From Spongilla lacustris (Eukaryota > Porifera > Demospongiae > Spongillida > Spongillidae), in NCBI GenBank assembly GCA_949361645.1, contig OX442435.1:6107696-6171695 (forward strand): a stretch of 64,000 nt of DNA, in the 5' to 3' direction. The first letter of the stretch is position 1. Each line of letters opens with the position of its first letter. The notes below the pieces were generated by a model. The model was not told where the DNA came from. It saw nothing but the letters and a program-made list of their open reading frames with translations, and searched no databases. Below are positions 22,673 to 35,100 of this stretch, in pieces. Both the position numbers and the translations under genes were made by a program.

Positions 22673-23035
22673 TATAGCCAGTATAGGAATTACCTGAAAA
22701 ATGTTCATTCACTGCTTTACATTCCAATAGGCCAGGAGCATAGGTGGGCCTACATGTACATGTATAGCTGCTGGTAGCTAGGCGGAACGTTTTGTAAAAT
22801 TAAAAATGCCACCACTTAGAACATGTACATGTAGTGGTAAGCATAGTTCTTATAAGAACTGTTCAGATCTGTTACAAATACATTTCAAAATAATGTAGAC
22901 ATACTGAATCAACACATACATATGTACTAAGTGACCATGTTCAGGTGCGCCAGATGGCTTTCAGTTAACTTAACCATAGGTCCACTACACTTAGCTACAC
23001 GTATACACGTGTACCTACATGTAAGTGCCAAGCAC
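22673..23035. other. Unique spacer right of the array
   Basis: No gene is seen. TACATGTACATGTA motifs occur at 22752 and 22819; a similar motif lies at 15122, left of the array. Confidence 0.45.
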
Positions 23036-23178
23036 CAACCCTCCATCACATGCACCAAACACAGTGTCATTGGGATGTGCAAGACACCATGCCTCCTATG
23101 GCATGGGTGCACCAACCCTCCAGCACATGCACCAAACACAGTGTCATTGGGATGTGCAAGACACCATACCTCCTGTGG
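23036..23178 (-). repeat. 78-bp minisatellite, isolated copies (inverted)
   Basis: Reverse complement of the 78-bp unit, about two copies. Together with 14820-14984 it flanks the 24-bp array in inverted orientation. Confidence 0.9.
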
Positions 23179-23637
23179 CACACGATGAAGGTGTAGGCAG
23201 AGATAATATATAAATTATCTCTGGTGTAGGCACAGGGGTATCAGTGAGTGTTGCTGTAGGGTTCTTTGTTACTGTCTGCCTACAGTAGGGTCCACTCCAT
23301 AGGTGTGTGCTGTGCAAAACACATGACCATATCTGTCTCACTCGATAAGTGTTTGCTGTGATGTAATCCATAGCTATATGCATAGAGTACACTACATTCT
23401 GTTTTCTGTAGCGTAGGTGTGAACTCCATACCGCATTACGATATGGTTCACTCCATTATGTACAGCTGCTCTTTACCTGCACTTTGTTGTATATAACGTC
23501 GTCTTCGCACCGCTCGAAATCCTCCAAGGAACCATATGCATAAGCGATCGAAGAGTATCGCCATCGTGCAATAAGTCTGGGGACTGTAAATAGCAGTTAA
23601 GCTCGCATTCCATCTCTAGTATATTCAACTGGTGGTG
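23179..23637. other. Spacer before the right terminal repeat
   Basis: No gene is seen. It contains a small hairpin AGATAATATATAAATTATCT near 23200. Confidence 0.45.
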
Positions 23638-24111
23638 GTAGGTGGGGTCGGGTTATAAATGTACCAGCCCACAGGAAGTAGTTGCATATTCATGTACTTT
23701 GGTGAATGGAAGCGGATCAAACGCGTAGAACGGCGCGATTCGAGCGGGAAAATTGTACGAACTTTGCGCCGCTGTATCTCCTTAACGGATGACATAAAAA
23801 TTAACGAACAGAAAAAATCGAAAGGTATAGGACCTCTCTACCTATTAACCGAATTTGAAGCGATTTGATTACTCCTACCTATAGTTATGGCGAGTGTGAA
23901 CCCGGTGAGGTATCGGACGTTGCAATACTGGCACGGAGCAAGTGCAAGACCCCAAAATATATTTTACGATAGAGAAATGATGTAGTATTAAGTGTTGAAA
24001 ACAGGACGTCGATAGCTTTTACCTTTCGGAAGTTATAGCGATTCAAACGCAAGGAAATTTTATAACATTTTATATATAAATGCGAGGGGCAATTTTGTCG
24101 GAAACTGTCCC
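23638..24111 (-). repeat. Right terminal inverted repeat
   Basis: Reverse complement of 7548-8021, ending CTGTCCC at 24111 directly before ATATAT. Confidence 0.9.
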
Positions 24112-24117
24112 ATATAT

Positions 24118-25217
24118 TTTTAAAGTTATAAGCGCACGTATAATCTAACAAAACTGGTCGATAAAACACGATCCGTTTCCAATCTCTCTACTTACATGTG
24201 CTAAATTTGGGGCAAGGGTGTGGTGAAAAAAATTCGCGCGCGCCCCTGTCCGGTTGCCTAACTAATTTACAATTACAAATCTGGTTAGGCCAATCTATTT
24301 ATACGACCTAATCTTGGCCCCAGACCCAACTGCGGATGGATTACGTCACCGCTACGCGCAGCTCCGTTGGGTCTGGGCCCGAGACTAATGTAGACCGTGC
24401 ACGCGTTTGTTGCCTTATCCACTTCAAAAGGTTCAAACGTACACCGCGAAGCTTCCTTTAACGCGTCGCATCAGCTTCGATCGCTACGGCTGTTTGTTTC
24501 ACTTTTAATTAATTGGCGCCATGACTGAAAGCGTTGTAAGTGCAAGTTGGCAACATAGTTTGTGTTTTTTAATCATGTCTGCCTGCATTGAATTAATATG
24601 CTGTATAGCCTGTACTTTAGAATCTGTACTCTGTCTTTGTATGCTACTGTTCATGGGGTGGTTGGCGGTTCTGTGACATCTGCATGTGTGATGAAAATAG
24701 CCACAATATGAATACATGTACCGTATAATGTGGTGCATACAATGACTTGCCTAGTTAGTTTAATTACCTAGTTAATTAACTCGCTTTTCATTATTACTGT
24801 GCATGTGTGCCATTTGTATTAAGTCAATCCCAGCAGGGCAGGTAAAATGCATATGTATTGGAGTCAATTGGCCATCAGTCAGAAGTACTTACCAAGTAGC
24901 TCGTAAATATGTAGTGTAAAGAATGAGGTGCGATTATCTTGGTCCTACACAATTGCACCTGTTACATACCACCTCTCCTTACTCCCTCCACAAGCCCACT
25001 TGACCAGGCCTTTGATCTCCAGGCATTAACGACCACTCCCTTGGGACGGCTGGCTGGTATAAGTACCTGATATGAGGAGGAATGTCAGTTGGAGTACACA
25101 CAGGGCGGTGTACAACATAAATCTTCAAAGGGTTGAGATGTGCATAAAAATGGTCCAATAATGTTATGTATATTCATAGTTATGTTATATGGTAATATCA
25201 AAATTCTGCTGACTCAT
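24118..25217. repeat. Pogo-containing dispersed repeat, copy L, right half
   Basis: Near-identical to 62896-64000 for about 1.1 kb, starting at AAGTTATAAGCGCACGTA; copy R is cut by the window end. Copy R has about 21 extra bases after GCGCAGCTCCGTT that complete an inverted repeat (CAGACCCAAC...GTTGGGTCTG). No protein is recognised. Confidence 0.92.
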
Positions 25218-25611
25218 GGTGCATAGTGTTGATCACATCAACCACTTCTCCAGGAAAGGGGATTGAGGGGAAAGGTGTGTGTGAATTGCACAACAATGTG
25301 CAATGTATGTGTGAGAGAGAGAGGGTGTGTGAGTGATGTATAGCCGGCACCTGTGATCAGTGGTGTACAGTACCTGCATTGGTGCATAGCACCTGTAGTG
25401 GTGTTACATAGTACCTGTAGTGGTGTTACATAGCACCAGTATTAGCACCTGCAGTGGTGTTACATAGCACCAGTATTAGCACCTGCAGTGGTGTTACATA
25501 GCACCTGTAGTGGTGTACATTATAAACGAAGGCACTAACAATGCACACACAAGGCCATATATGAACATATGTTACAACATCCAGAATTTGGATGTACATG
25601 GAAAGAAATTA

Positions 25612-25613
<2 letters not shown>
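25218..25613. repeat. Diffuse ~26-37-bp tandem repeat (about 25370-25520)
   Basis: GCACCTGTAGTGGTGTTACATAG and GCACCTGCAGTGGTGTTACATAG variants recur five to six times, with CAGTATTA spacers. No gene. Confidence 0.75.

Positions 25614-25645
<32 letters not shown>
25614..25645. repeat. (CA)n microsatellite
   Basis: An uninterrupted ACAC run of about 32 bases is followed by a CA-rich stretch to about 25740. Confidence 0.95.
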
Positions 25646-25647
<2 letters not shown>

Positions 25648-25769
25648 GACATACACAAAAAGACACACATACACACACATGCATCCAGATACAAACCACA
25701 TACACATACACCTTTGCACACAACTAACACAGACATACAAAAAATATAATGCGCCTGTGATTTTAGAAG

Positions 25770-25798
25770 AACTTAGAAATTGTAAAAATTTCTAAGTT
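25770..25798. repeat. Short hairpin
   Basis: AACTTAGAAAT and ATTTCTAAGTT are 11-bp inverted arms around a short TGTAAAA loop. The context is unknown. Confidence 0.8.
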
Positions 25799-25799
25799 C

Positions 25800-26467
25800 C
25801 CCTTGGACTTTATTAATGCAAACCACATACATGTATGCTGTACATCAAACTAGAACTGTTTACTGTGGTTTGACCCCAATGCTGAGGCTGCATCACATGC
25901 ATATGGCATGAAGACAATTAAGATCATTAGCAGCACACAAGGCAGTCCAGACCTCTGAGATTGTGATCTGACCTACATCTGCTGGGCGTGCAAGATAGAC
26001 CAATGTGGGAAGATCAAAGCACTAGGCTCCCTGGTCCCTAGCTGTAGCTTCTGTATAGCTTCCCCTATTCACACATAGCATATATTATATACTACAGGGC
26101 TCTATGCAGTCACAATTCACAGCAGGGGGAAGTGTATACATGAGCCCTGGAGGCGAATCGAAATTAAATAGCTTAATTCGCTTTGACGCGCTATCTTGGG
26201 ACCGAGGAATAATTACAGCTTGACAATTTCAGGCCAAGCTCCAAAAGACCTGTACAACGTGTGTGCATCGTCAAATGTAAAACGGATGATAAACTGGCAG
26301 AAAAGGAATAAATTTATTTTCTATGCCCCATACACCAATCAGCCAGTGGGGCACACCAGTGGGGCACAGTAATAAATGAAAATCAATCTATATGATGACA
26401 AGGTTTGACTTTCTTTCCCTATATCCCAGGACAGGACACACTTTACATGTGTACACACACACCCTTG
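25800..26467. other. Gene-free stretch
   Basis: No supported gene. GTGGGGCACACCA and GTGGGGCACAGTA are directly repeated near 26346-26370. Confidence 0.5.
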
Positions 26468-26830
26468 CACCCTTTGGTCCACTCCTTCCCTTTGGTCCAC
26501 TCCTCCCCTTTGGTCCACTCCTCCCCTTTGGTCCACTCCTCCCCTTTGGTCCACTCCTCCCCTTTGGTCCACTCCTCCCCTTTGGTCCACTCCTCCCCTT
26601 TGGTCCACTCCTCCCCTTTGGTCCACTCCTCCCCTTTGGTCCAGTCCTCCCCTTTGGTCCACTCCTCCCCTTTGGTCCACTCCTCCCCTTTGGTCCACTC
26701 CTCCCCTTTGGTCCACTCCTCCCCTTTGGTCCACTCCTCCCCTTTGGTCCACTCTTCCCCTTTGGTCCACTCCTCCCCTTTGGTCCACTCCTCCCCTTTG
26801 GTCCACTCCTCCCCTTTGGTCCACTCCTCC
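26468..26830. repeat. 18-bp minisatellite, about 20 copies
   Basis: The unit CCTTTGGTCCACTCCTCC is repeated with almost no variation (GTCCAGTCC once, CTCTTCC once). The 6-codon period leaves four open frames, none of them convincing. Confidence 0.96.
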
Positions 26831-28409
26831 CTGCTCCACGACCCTGTGATGTGGATGGATCCAACAAGAGGTAAAGGGCACAGTAAGCTGTGGGATGGGA
26901 GGGGAGTGTGGGATGGGAAGAAGCACCTGGGGAAGTGTGGGATGGGAAAGGAGATATGCTCTTTTGCCTGTACATCATTGGATGTGTAAATACCGTCAGA
27001 ACTTCCATAGCCTGACTTTAGTAACTCAACCAGCATACTAACCATTTAATGCATTAGATGTCCAAAGGTGACAAGCATATCTACTACACTCACTTAAGTA
27101 TTCTTTTGGTCCCTGTGAAGAGTGATCATATTCCTCCTCAACCATTCAGTGATATCAGCAGTTGGATCAAGGAGTGAATAGTAAGTATAGGAAACTACTT
27201 ACTTGAGCTCTTGGTCCTTGGCAAAGTGTAAAGTGTGTTCAAAATCCCTCAATAGTGTGACTGCCAGGTTACTCCCACCTCAATTTAATTCATCCCAGCA
27301 GATATATAGAGGTCTCTATATCTCATCCTATCATAGAGGTCTTATACATGTATATCTCTATCCCCCAGAGTAGAGGTCCCTTATAATCTCATCCTATATA
27401 TAGCGTAGAGGTCCCTTATAATCTCATCTCAGCCAAGAGCATGCACAGTACTTCAAAGGTGGTGGACGTTGCAACATGATGTCATGTTCTCATGCCGCAT
27501 TGCATTTGTATGCTGTTGCTGGCAGCAAGCTATTGTTTTAAAGTTGTACAGCTGAAACTATAGGCACAGGTTACTTTGCAGTCTGCAGCTGTACAAGTCC
27601 ATACTGTGCTATCAGCTAATGATATCATGTGCAAGCCATGAAGGTGGTAGGGATACCTACATGGACCACACACATAGGCCCGATGAAGGTGGTAAGGATA
27701 CCTACATGGACCACATGTTTACATGGTAAGGCATGCATGATATCCTAGATGATCCAAAGGGTGTTATGGGCTATGGAGATGAGACAACAGAGAGTGAACA
27801 TGCCTTGTCAGCATGAGAGCTCTCACTATTGAAGATGAGGTATTGAATTACAGAAAGAATGTTGATGGAAAGGGGCTAATAGGTGAGCAGATAAGAAGTG
27901 TGTACTTGAGTCGCATGATAATTGGAGCAGAAAAAAGCATACACTTGAGTAGCGTCATAAAAATATCATTAAAAAGCGACTAGCTATGTACTGCCTACAT
28001 GAATATATGTAATGACTGATAGTGTCTCTTGTGTTGCAGGTGAGTATTTTTAATGCTGGAAAAAGGCATGTGGATTGGAATAATAAATAAAAACATAAAC
28101 TATATCCACTTAAATGAATGTGAAAGCAAACTTCCATCCATTGCCCACCTAATCCTCCCAACTTCAGTTCATGCCTTATTATGACCACCATGAGCTTCCC
28201 TGCATCACGGGTGCCCATCACACTTTGACCCGTCCTTGATGCTGGGTATACATTCTTTCCAAGGTATGGCAAATTTCAAATAAACACAACATCTCCAAGC
28301 ACACACATATAACTAGTAAAATGCAGCATAAAGTCTTCAGCAAAGGACAAAGCATACAGGTTTAAATTTAAGCTATATTTTTATCAAACCCTGTTGTAGT
28401 CCATTACAA
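26831..28409. other. Gene-free stretch, 3' flank of the GPCR gene
   Basis: No coding region is supported. A duplicated block (GATACCTACATGGACCACA) lies at about 27650 and 27697, and GTAGAGGTCCCTTATAATCT is repeated near 27370 and 27410. The part adjoining 28409 probably includes the 3' untranslated region of the minus-strand gene. Confidence 0.5.
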
Positions 28410-29118
28410 TCAAAGTTCACTTTCCAATTGTTTGAGTTCAACATCATCTCTTCGAGCGTCTTGCTCATGAAACTGGTGCTGTCCCACTTCCTCCATGTGG
28501 AGCTTATGCATGTTTTCAGTGACAATAGATTCCAGAACATCCAATTCATATGGTTCATCTAACTCATCAAATGTCACCTCCACCACCTCATTCATGTGAC
28601 ATTTGTTTCGTGTGAGGGTACGCGTGAGTTTTGCAGGTAATCCCAGAGTTGTTATGTCTTCAGTGACAACAGATTCAGGCTGCTCTGATATGTCCAGTTG
28701 GTCTTGTGAAAGTGTGGACTGCTTTGTGAGCACTGTTTGCATGTTGAGACGTTTCCCAAATATCTTCTGCATCCCGCATGCTAATCGAACATCACTGTTG
28801 AGTACACAGAAGAAAATGAATATCAGGAATCCTTGAAACGAGTTGGCGAGTGTGAACAAAATCTGGAATGCTTGATCAAAATTCACAACAGTTAATGCTC
28901 CGAAGAGCCAGGTAAGACCAAATAGAATGACTATCCCAGTGATATTTGCCATCAGTTTAAGATTACCAACCTTCTTGTTATGCTCTTTTGATCGTTTGCG
29001 AAAATGCCTTAACAGTACCACAATCACAATAATGAATATGATCATATTGAAGGCGAGTACTAACAGAATGGGTCCCAAAAACGCACCAAAAAATACTCCA
29101 ACATTACTGATGAAGCAG
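28410..29118 (-). CDS. GPCR last exon: TM5-TM7 and cytoplasmic tail
   Basis: The acceptor (TTACTTACAG) precedes [16 protein letters not shown], the second extracellular loop running into TM5. TM6 is recognisable in [19 protein letters not shown] (the family's conserved GLTW block) and TM7 in [16 protein letters not shown], where FQG is typical of class B2 receptors. The tail of about 110 residues has acidic stretches and several Thr/Ser clusters ([11 protein letters not shown]) and ends ELKQLESEL. No PDZ-binding C-terminus is obvious. The exon is intronless over TM5-TM7, unlike the preceding exons. Confidence 0.85.
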
Positions 29119-32100
29119 CTGTAAGTAAGAGAAAGGTGGACTGAAATGCCATGTGAAAATTAGTCAACTTACTATCCCATTGTTGAATTATTATTATGTA
29201 TCCGCTTCACAAGCAGATTTCTATCTATTGCCAGAGGGATGATTACTGGAACCAGCGGAGTCACTGAAGGAATATAAGATGAACTTGATCAAAATGGATC
29301 CCCCTCCCACCCCATCCCCCATCCTTTTTGCCCAAATTCCTCATTTCTCGGTTTTTCTTTCCCATCTTCATTCACACTTGTACCTCCCCCCCCCCCCCCC
29401 CCCACCCCAATCCTTTTGGGGGTTATTACTTACCCCAGCAGATGAGGGACAGAACAACAATGTAGCGTGTGGTGATCTGGACAAACACAATGACAATCTT
29501 CTGGAACATGAACAAGGCCTCCGCCCCCATCCACATCACAGCCACCAGAGTGAAGTAGTGGATCAACACTGACACAGTCACACAGCCTCCAAAGTTTCCA
29601 GTCTTGTCTATCCCAGTTACAAACACCAACAGCATACCAATGAGAGCACAACACAACTGGATGTGATACTTGGAAACGTCTTTCTCTCTTAGCTTTCTGA
29701 TAGGAAATTATGAAGTGAAATGAGAAATCGACTGCAAACAATAGTTAACCTACTTGATCACCAAAAGTGAGATGACTGTTGCCACTAGACCAAATAGGGA
29801 CAGTGATACTCCAATGTAGGTGATGGCCTCATTCACAATAGATGGTATATACGAGTTATCTGATGGGATATTATTGATTCTACTTGATATGTCCTAAGAC
29901 AATAACGATGTGTCACATTAGAACACAGTGGCATTTTCTCTTACCACAAGGACAGCAAAGTTTGTCAAGTGGTAGCATTTGCATTCAATTTGAATGCTTG
30001 TGGTGTTGCTTGCATTCACCTGGGTTGTGTAGCATCCATCAGATGTCCAATTGCCATTATTACCTAGTTTGGATAAATACAATATATTAACTACATATTG
30101 TGCTGGAAGCAAGGAGGAAAACTACTAGTTGCATACCTTCCCGGCCCTCACAACCCATCTCCTTTCATACCTGCTGCCGTGAAATCCCAGCTCACACACA
30201 CATAATTTGAATTATTATTCTGTCAAAAAATACAAATAATAATCGGGCTTTGTGCTGGCATTATGAGATAGCTTACTGTGTTTGGAGTGCTGAAATTTAG
30301 CTCAATTGGATCCACCAGAATGCTTGTGTTTATGCCCACGACTGTAACACCAACAACTAGGGGTGCTACAATGGTTGAATTTGGTGTACTTGATAAAGGA
30401 AAGAATGATGCACTTTTGTAGATAGTAAAGAAAATTCCAACATCATTTGTATTATTAGTAGTGTTATCTGTTGTTGGCAGACTGAATAATGACTGTGGTA
30501 GAAAAATTGAAGCTGTCAGCTTGGCTGAACTACTAGTGGGAGGAGTTATGCTTGCAGAACTGTTTTCTGATGTTTGGACATTGTTTTCAGTTGCAAAATT
30601 CTTGCCTTGGGTAGTAAGGGTTACCAGTGGGATCTATTCAGTAAAATTAAACAAATTCAATCAGAATTAAACTGCATGCATCAAGGAGAACCTTTTGAGC
30701 AACAAATACAGTTTGATCATTTGTAACATTGAATGAGGTAAAATTGTCTTGCTGAACAAATGATGTTGCTATCTTCTCAAAATTTTGAACAATGCTGTGA
30801 AAAGAGGCCATATTAATAAGCATTATAACTGAAGGTACCATTTACATAGAACCACTTGTACTTAACACCATTGGTGGCCATGTTTGGATACTGCTGAGCA
30901 CTGTAACAACATTCGTGATGGTCTGAGGAAGACACATAAATTCTAATAGTACCTGCCATAATAACATGCATGCACCTACATCATTCTGCACTGGTGCTGT
31001 TGATGATATGTTGGAAATTTGAGTGAACACAGCTGCCACAACAGCCAGGTTAGAAGCACTCTGGTCCACCACTTGTGTAGCTTGAGACACCACAGTCTGT
31101 AGCTGTGCTGTGAGGTTTACCACATTCTGTGTAGTGACTGTTAGCTGGCATTATGGATACAAGTTAGTAATGATGAGCACAGATGTTTTGAGTTCTATTA
31201 CATTTTTTATTATCGCGTTCAGTTGGGCAAACTGATTTGTCACTACTGTAGGACACTTAGAAGAGTCTTCAGTCCATGTTAGGTTTGTATTGCAATATCT
31301 TGTAATGTTTTGTCCAATCATCACCCCATACTGACACATTTGAGAATCAATGTGATTGGGCTCTGCTTCAGGCCAGTTGTATGTTCCTCGGTCACTCATC
31401 ACATTTAGCTCACAATTACAAAATCCATTTGCTACAAAAGAATTTCATACATCAACCCTTTGTAATTACTAACTCATGAATAAACATAACCTGATATGCT
31501 TTCTGTGTTCACCAGAGGAATAAGTGAAGCCACACTTATGTTCATCATACTAAGTGGCTGTATAATGTTATTCATATCCACGTTGAGAAATATAAATATT
31601 TTACACTCAATCCTGTACTGTCCAGTTTCACACCTATAAAGTAATGTATACATTAATACCAAGTACCCCTTGTGTAACTATCCCCTTATGTATTCTATAT
31701 CCCTTTTATGTAATTCAGGTATTCATTACATTTGTACAGCTGCACATGATATGCCCAATTCAGATGTCTTGCTTCCAGGAATTGAATTAGTTATAGCAAT
31801 ATACAACTGGAAGTGGGGGGGGGGGGGGGGGGGAAGCATTACAGGTTTTTCAATATTCTTCTACTGCTCACCTGATTTTGTAGCTGTGAAAGAGCTGCAT
31901 CATTTTGGTGATTTTCAATATTTGTTAGTGTGGACACTCGTAAGTACAAAACGCTAGGATTTGTGGTAGGTCCTAAATGTTAATTAAATGTTTATTATGT
32001 CTCCTTTCAGCATGGCTGAAATTTACCAGGAAATGTTGTACCATTTGCAGTGATGGTAGGACCACATCCCCCAGCTGTGCATGCACACAGTAAGATTGTA

Positions 32101-35100
32101 TACTGTGTGTCATTTAAAAGGCTTTGAAGTAGAAGTGTGGTAGCATTTGACACATTGTAGGGACTTGATGGAAAGCCACTTGATGGTGTGTATGTCACCT
32201 ATGTTAGCATATCATAACTACAATAGCTTGCATATCATACTTCCCCTCACCATGTATCCTGATATTATTCCATTACTGCATGTTGGTGGGTTCCATGATA
32301 CAAGCAGACTGCTGTAACTGAGGACACTGACATTTATATTGAGGGGAGAAGTAGGAGGGGCTTGGAGGGTGGTGAATGAACGAGGTATGGAGAACACTCC
32401 TTCTCCCTGAGCTGTATTTGCCAACACTTCAAAGGAGTACGATGTGAAGGCTACTGGAGAAGCATTGAGTGGGAATTATGACCACGCAAGCTAAGCTACA
32501 TTTAATTACACTTACAAAGTAACATGTCATTGAGTAAAACATATCTCTGATATCCAGGAACTGTAATGTAGTAACTTAGGTTTTGTCCATTTACACAGTC
32601 TGCATCAATAGAGCTGGGGTCATTAACAGTGACATTTATAGAGTAGGATATGATTGTATAATTCTTCTCCAGAGGACAGCTCCAGGTGAGATTGGCAGAA
32701 GTTGCAGTGAGGGTACTGAGTAGAACTTCTGGAGGTTGTGGGACCTCAGCATACACTGTGTGTGCACAGCCAGATCACTTACATTGCTGTAACAATATTG
32801 AACTCACTGTTTAGGGATGAATCAAGGACTGGTACACTATATGGTCCAGGCCCTTGGCTGGTGTAAGCTCTCACAGATATGCTGTACTGCACACACTCCT
32901 GGAGCATATTTAGCATTAGCTGATTTTGGGCACCACTGGTGTTCACAGAGTTGGTAGCAAGCTGTCCATTACCCAGGGACCATGTGTATGCCACTTCATA
33001 GGCTATGATGATACCATTCCTTGAAGTATTGGGTAGCTGATTCCAACTGACATTGACTGAAGTTGGTGCCACTGTGATGGCTGCTACTTTGCCTGGAGCA
33101 CCACTAGGAACTGGAATTGAAAGAATGTGAAAGTATTTAACTGATACTGGAGCCTTAGGACTTTTTTAAAAAGTAAATTAATGGTCACACTGTCACTGCA
33201 TTGTGTAAAATTACAGTCAAAAAAATTGTGAAGGATTTCTAAATTTACTATTCTCCATGCTCTCATGTGTCACTGAGGATTGGGAATTAGTACATCAAAC
33301 CCAAATAAGACCAGACACCACTTTATATTGTGGCTTAGTAGGTGATGCCACTATGTCCTGTGTCCTAAGCTTGATACCTATATAGCACCTGTTCATGGTA
33401 CTCTCAAATGTATCACTAGAAGGATTAAGATTTTGAAGCACATCTGTAATAACAATGTTGAAACCAAATTCTTCATTTCAACACATTATTTTTCAAAATT
33501 ATGTGTGACATTCATATGATAGATTGTTGCCAGCAACCCTAATTAAGCAGCATAGAGAATATGGTACCAACCAATATACCATGTTGTTAAAAGACAATAT
33601 GCATGCATTTAAAAAAGAAAGCCAATAATGCAATATTGTTGAAAAACACCAACACACTCACCTCCTTCTCCTGTCCTTACAGTGAGTATCTCTGAAGGGC
33701 TTCCCTCTCCTGCTAATGTATTAGCAGTCACATAACAACTATATTGTATGTATGGGTTGAGTCCTGTGTTGAATGTTACAGCCAGTGTTGTCCCATTGGC
33801 TACAGATCTGATGGTGGGAATATTTGGACCAATCACTTGCTCAGGATATACTTGACTTGCAGAAGTGTTACAGTACACAGTGTACCCAGTGATGATGCGA
33901 TATCTTGGTATGGGTACAGACCAGTTAGCAAAGAGGGCAGTTGGAGAGCCGGGAACAGGAGACAACAAGAAGTTTGATGGAGATGAAAGAACTGAAAATG
34001 ACAATGACAGTGTTCACAATTAATTTTTACAGTTAAATCAGCAATAATCTGAATAATCTATTATTTGATTAGCTTGAATACTTGGAACACAATTCCTATC
34101 CATGTTTGTTATAGGAAGAGTGTTGTAATACACAGATATACGGATACATAGACAGATACATAGACAGTAATCTGTTTCTACACATTCTTCTGAGAATCTT
34201 ATGAAAGCAGCTCTCAATGAACAAGTGTTGCTTTATATCATTCATTATTTCCTTTTGAACTATTGCAAGCACTTGAGGAGTCCAGTGGAAGTCAATTGTA
34301 CCTTTAGATGCTCATCACTATCTATTGCATTATGTATGTAAAACCCAAACAGCTACAGTGTAATATAGTGTTGGGATAGTTAACTACTTTTTTAACTTAA
34401 CTTGGGTCAGTTAAGTCAATTATTGCAGTTATTAACTTAACTTACACCTATATAGCCAGGTGGTAGTTAACTATAACTTAACTCAGTACATATTGTTAAG
34501 CATGATAATTACCTCAAATTAACTGGTTTTATTTCTATAACTAGATAATCAATTAGTAAGGATTTCTTAGTCCAAGGTACAATGGCCTTCTTACTTTCCC
34601 TCAATTGGGTATACTTGATAATGATGCAAGTCTTTGCTGACTCTCATTTTCCAAATGGGCTTGCATGTATCTTTTTTATACTTCAGTGCTTCATGCAGAA
34701 GGAATCTTTTGTTCCTTTGTCAATCCATATAAAATTTATGATTATGTGCAATACATGACATACAGCAAATTTAAAACTAGACAACTTGAAATGCAAATCA
34801 GCTAAAAGAACACCTAATGCCTAAATAATATCAGTGGCTACGTGGGCGTGGTTTTCGATCGAGCGTTTTAAAACGGTAACGAAGCGTTGCCTTTACTCGC
34901 CAGCTCGCACATAATCCGTCACAAACATGACAGACATGCACATATAACGTGAGCTTCGCTAAACAGTGCCGTTTACTTGGAGTGACAAGTCAGTACCAAA
35001 ATTCCGCCATTTAATTTTTGTTCATCTCCTCCTCCTCCGTCTTCCGTTCATCAGGTATAACTCGCGACAGGAACGTCGTAAGAAGACGAGATTAGCTTCA

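Larger units (their letters stand above)
7548..24111. mobile_element. 16.6-kb DNA transposon with 474-bp terminal inverted repeats
   Basis: The ends are GGGACAGTTTCCGACAAAAT at 7548 and its reverse complement ending at 24111. Inverted similarity runs inward about 474 bp on each side. ATATAT directly abuts both ends (7542-7547 and 24112-24117) and is a possible 6-bp target duplication, though low-complexity. Outside the ends, the flanks (to 7547 and from 24118) are contiguous in copy R at about 62869-62900. Inside are a transposase-like gene in three frames (8148-10763) and more than 10 kb of five different tandem repeats. The superfamily cannot be assigned from sequence alone. Confidence 0.85.

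Noticed and set aside
15098..22708. Minus-strand open frame of 2,536 codons (and other frames of 1,398 and 2,249 codons) with HTTHQYTI repeats
   Set aside because: It is the translation of a 24-bp tandem repeat with units of 22, 24 and 26 bp. Several frames are open at once, the repeats slip between frames and there is no unique protein core.
26339..27045. DQRGGV / GPKGRS collagen-like repeat frames
   Set aside because: An 18-bp minisatellite open in several frames on both strands. GPKGRS resembles a collagen triplet only by chance, and units are nearly invariant at third positions.
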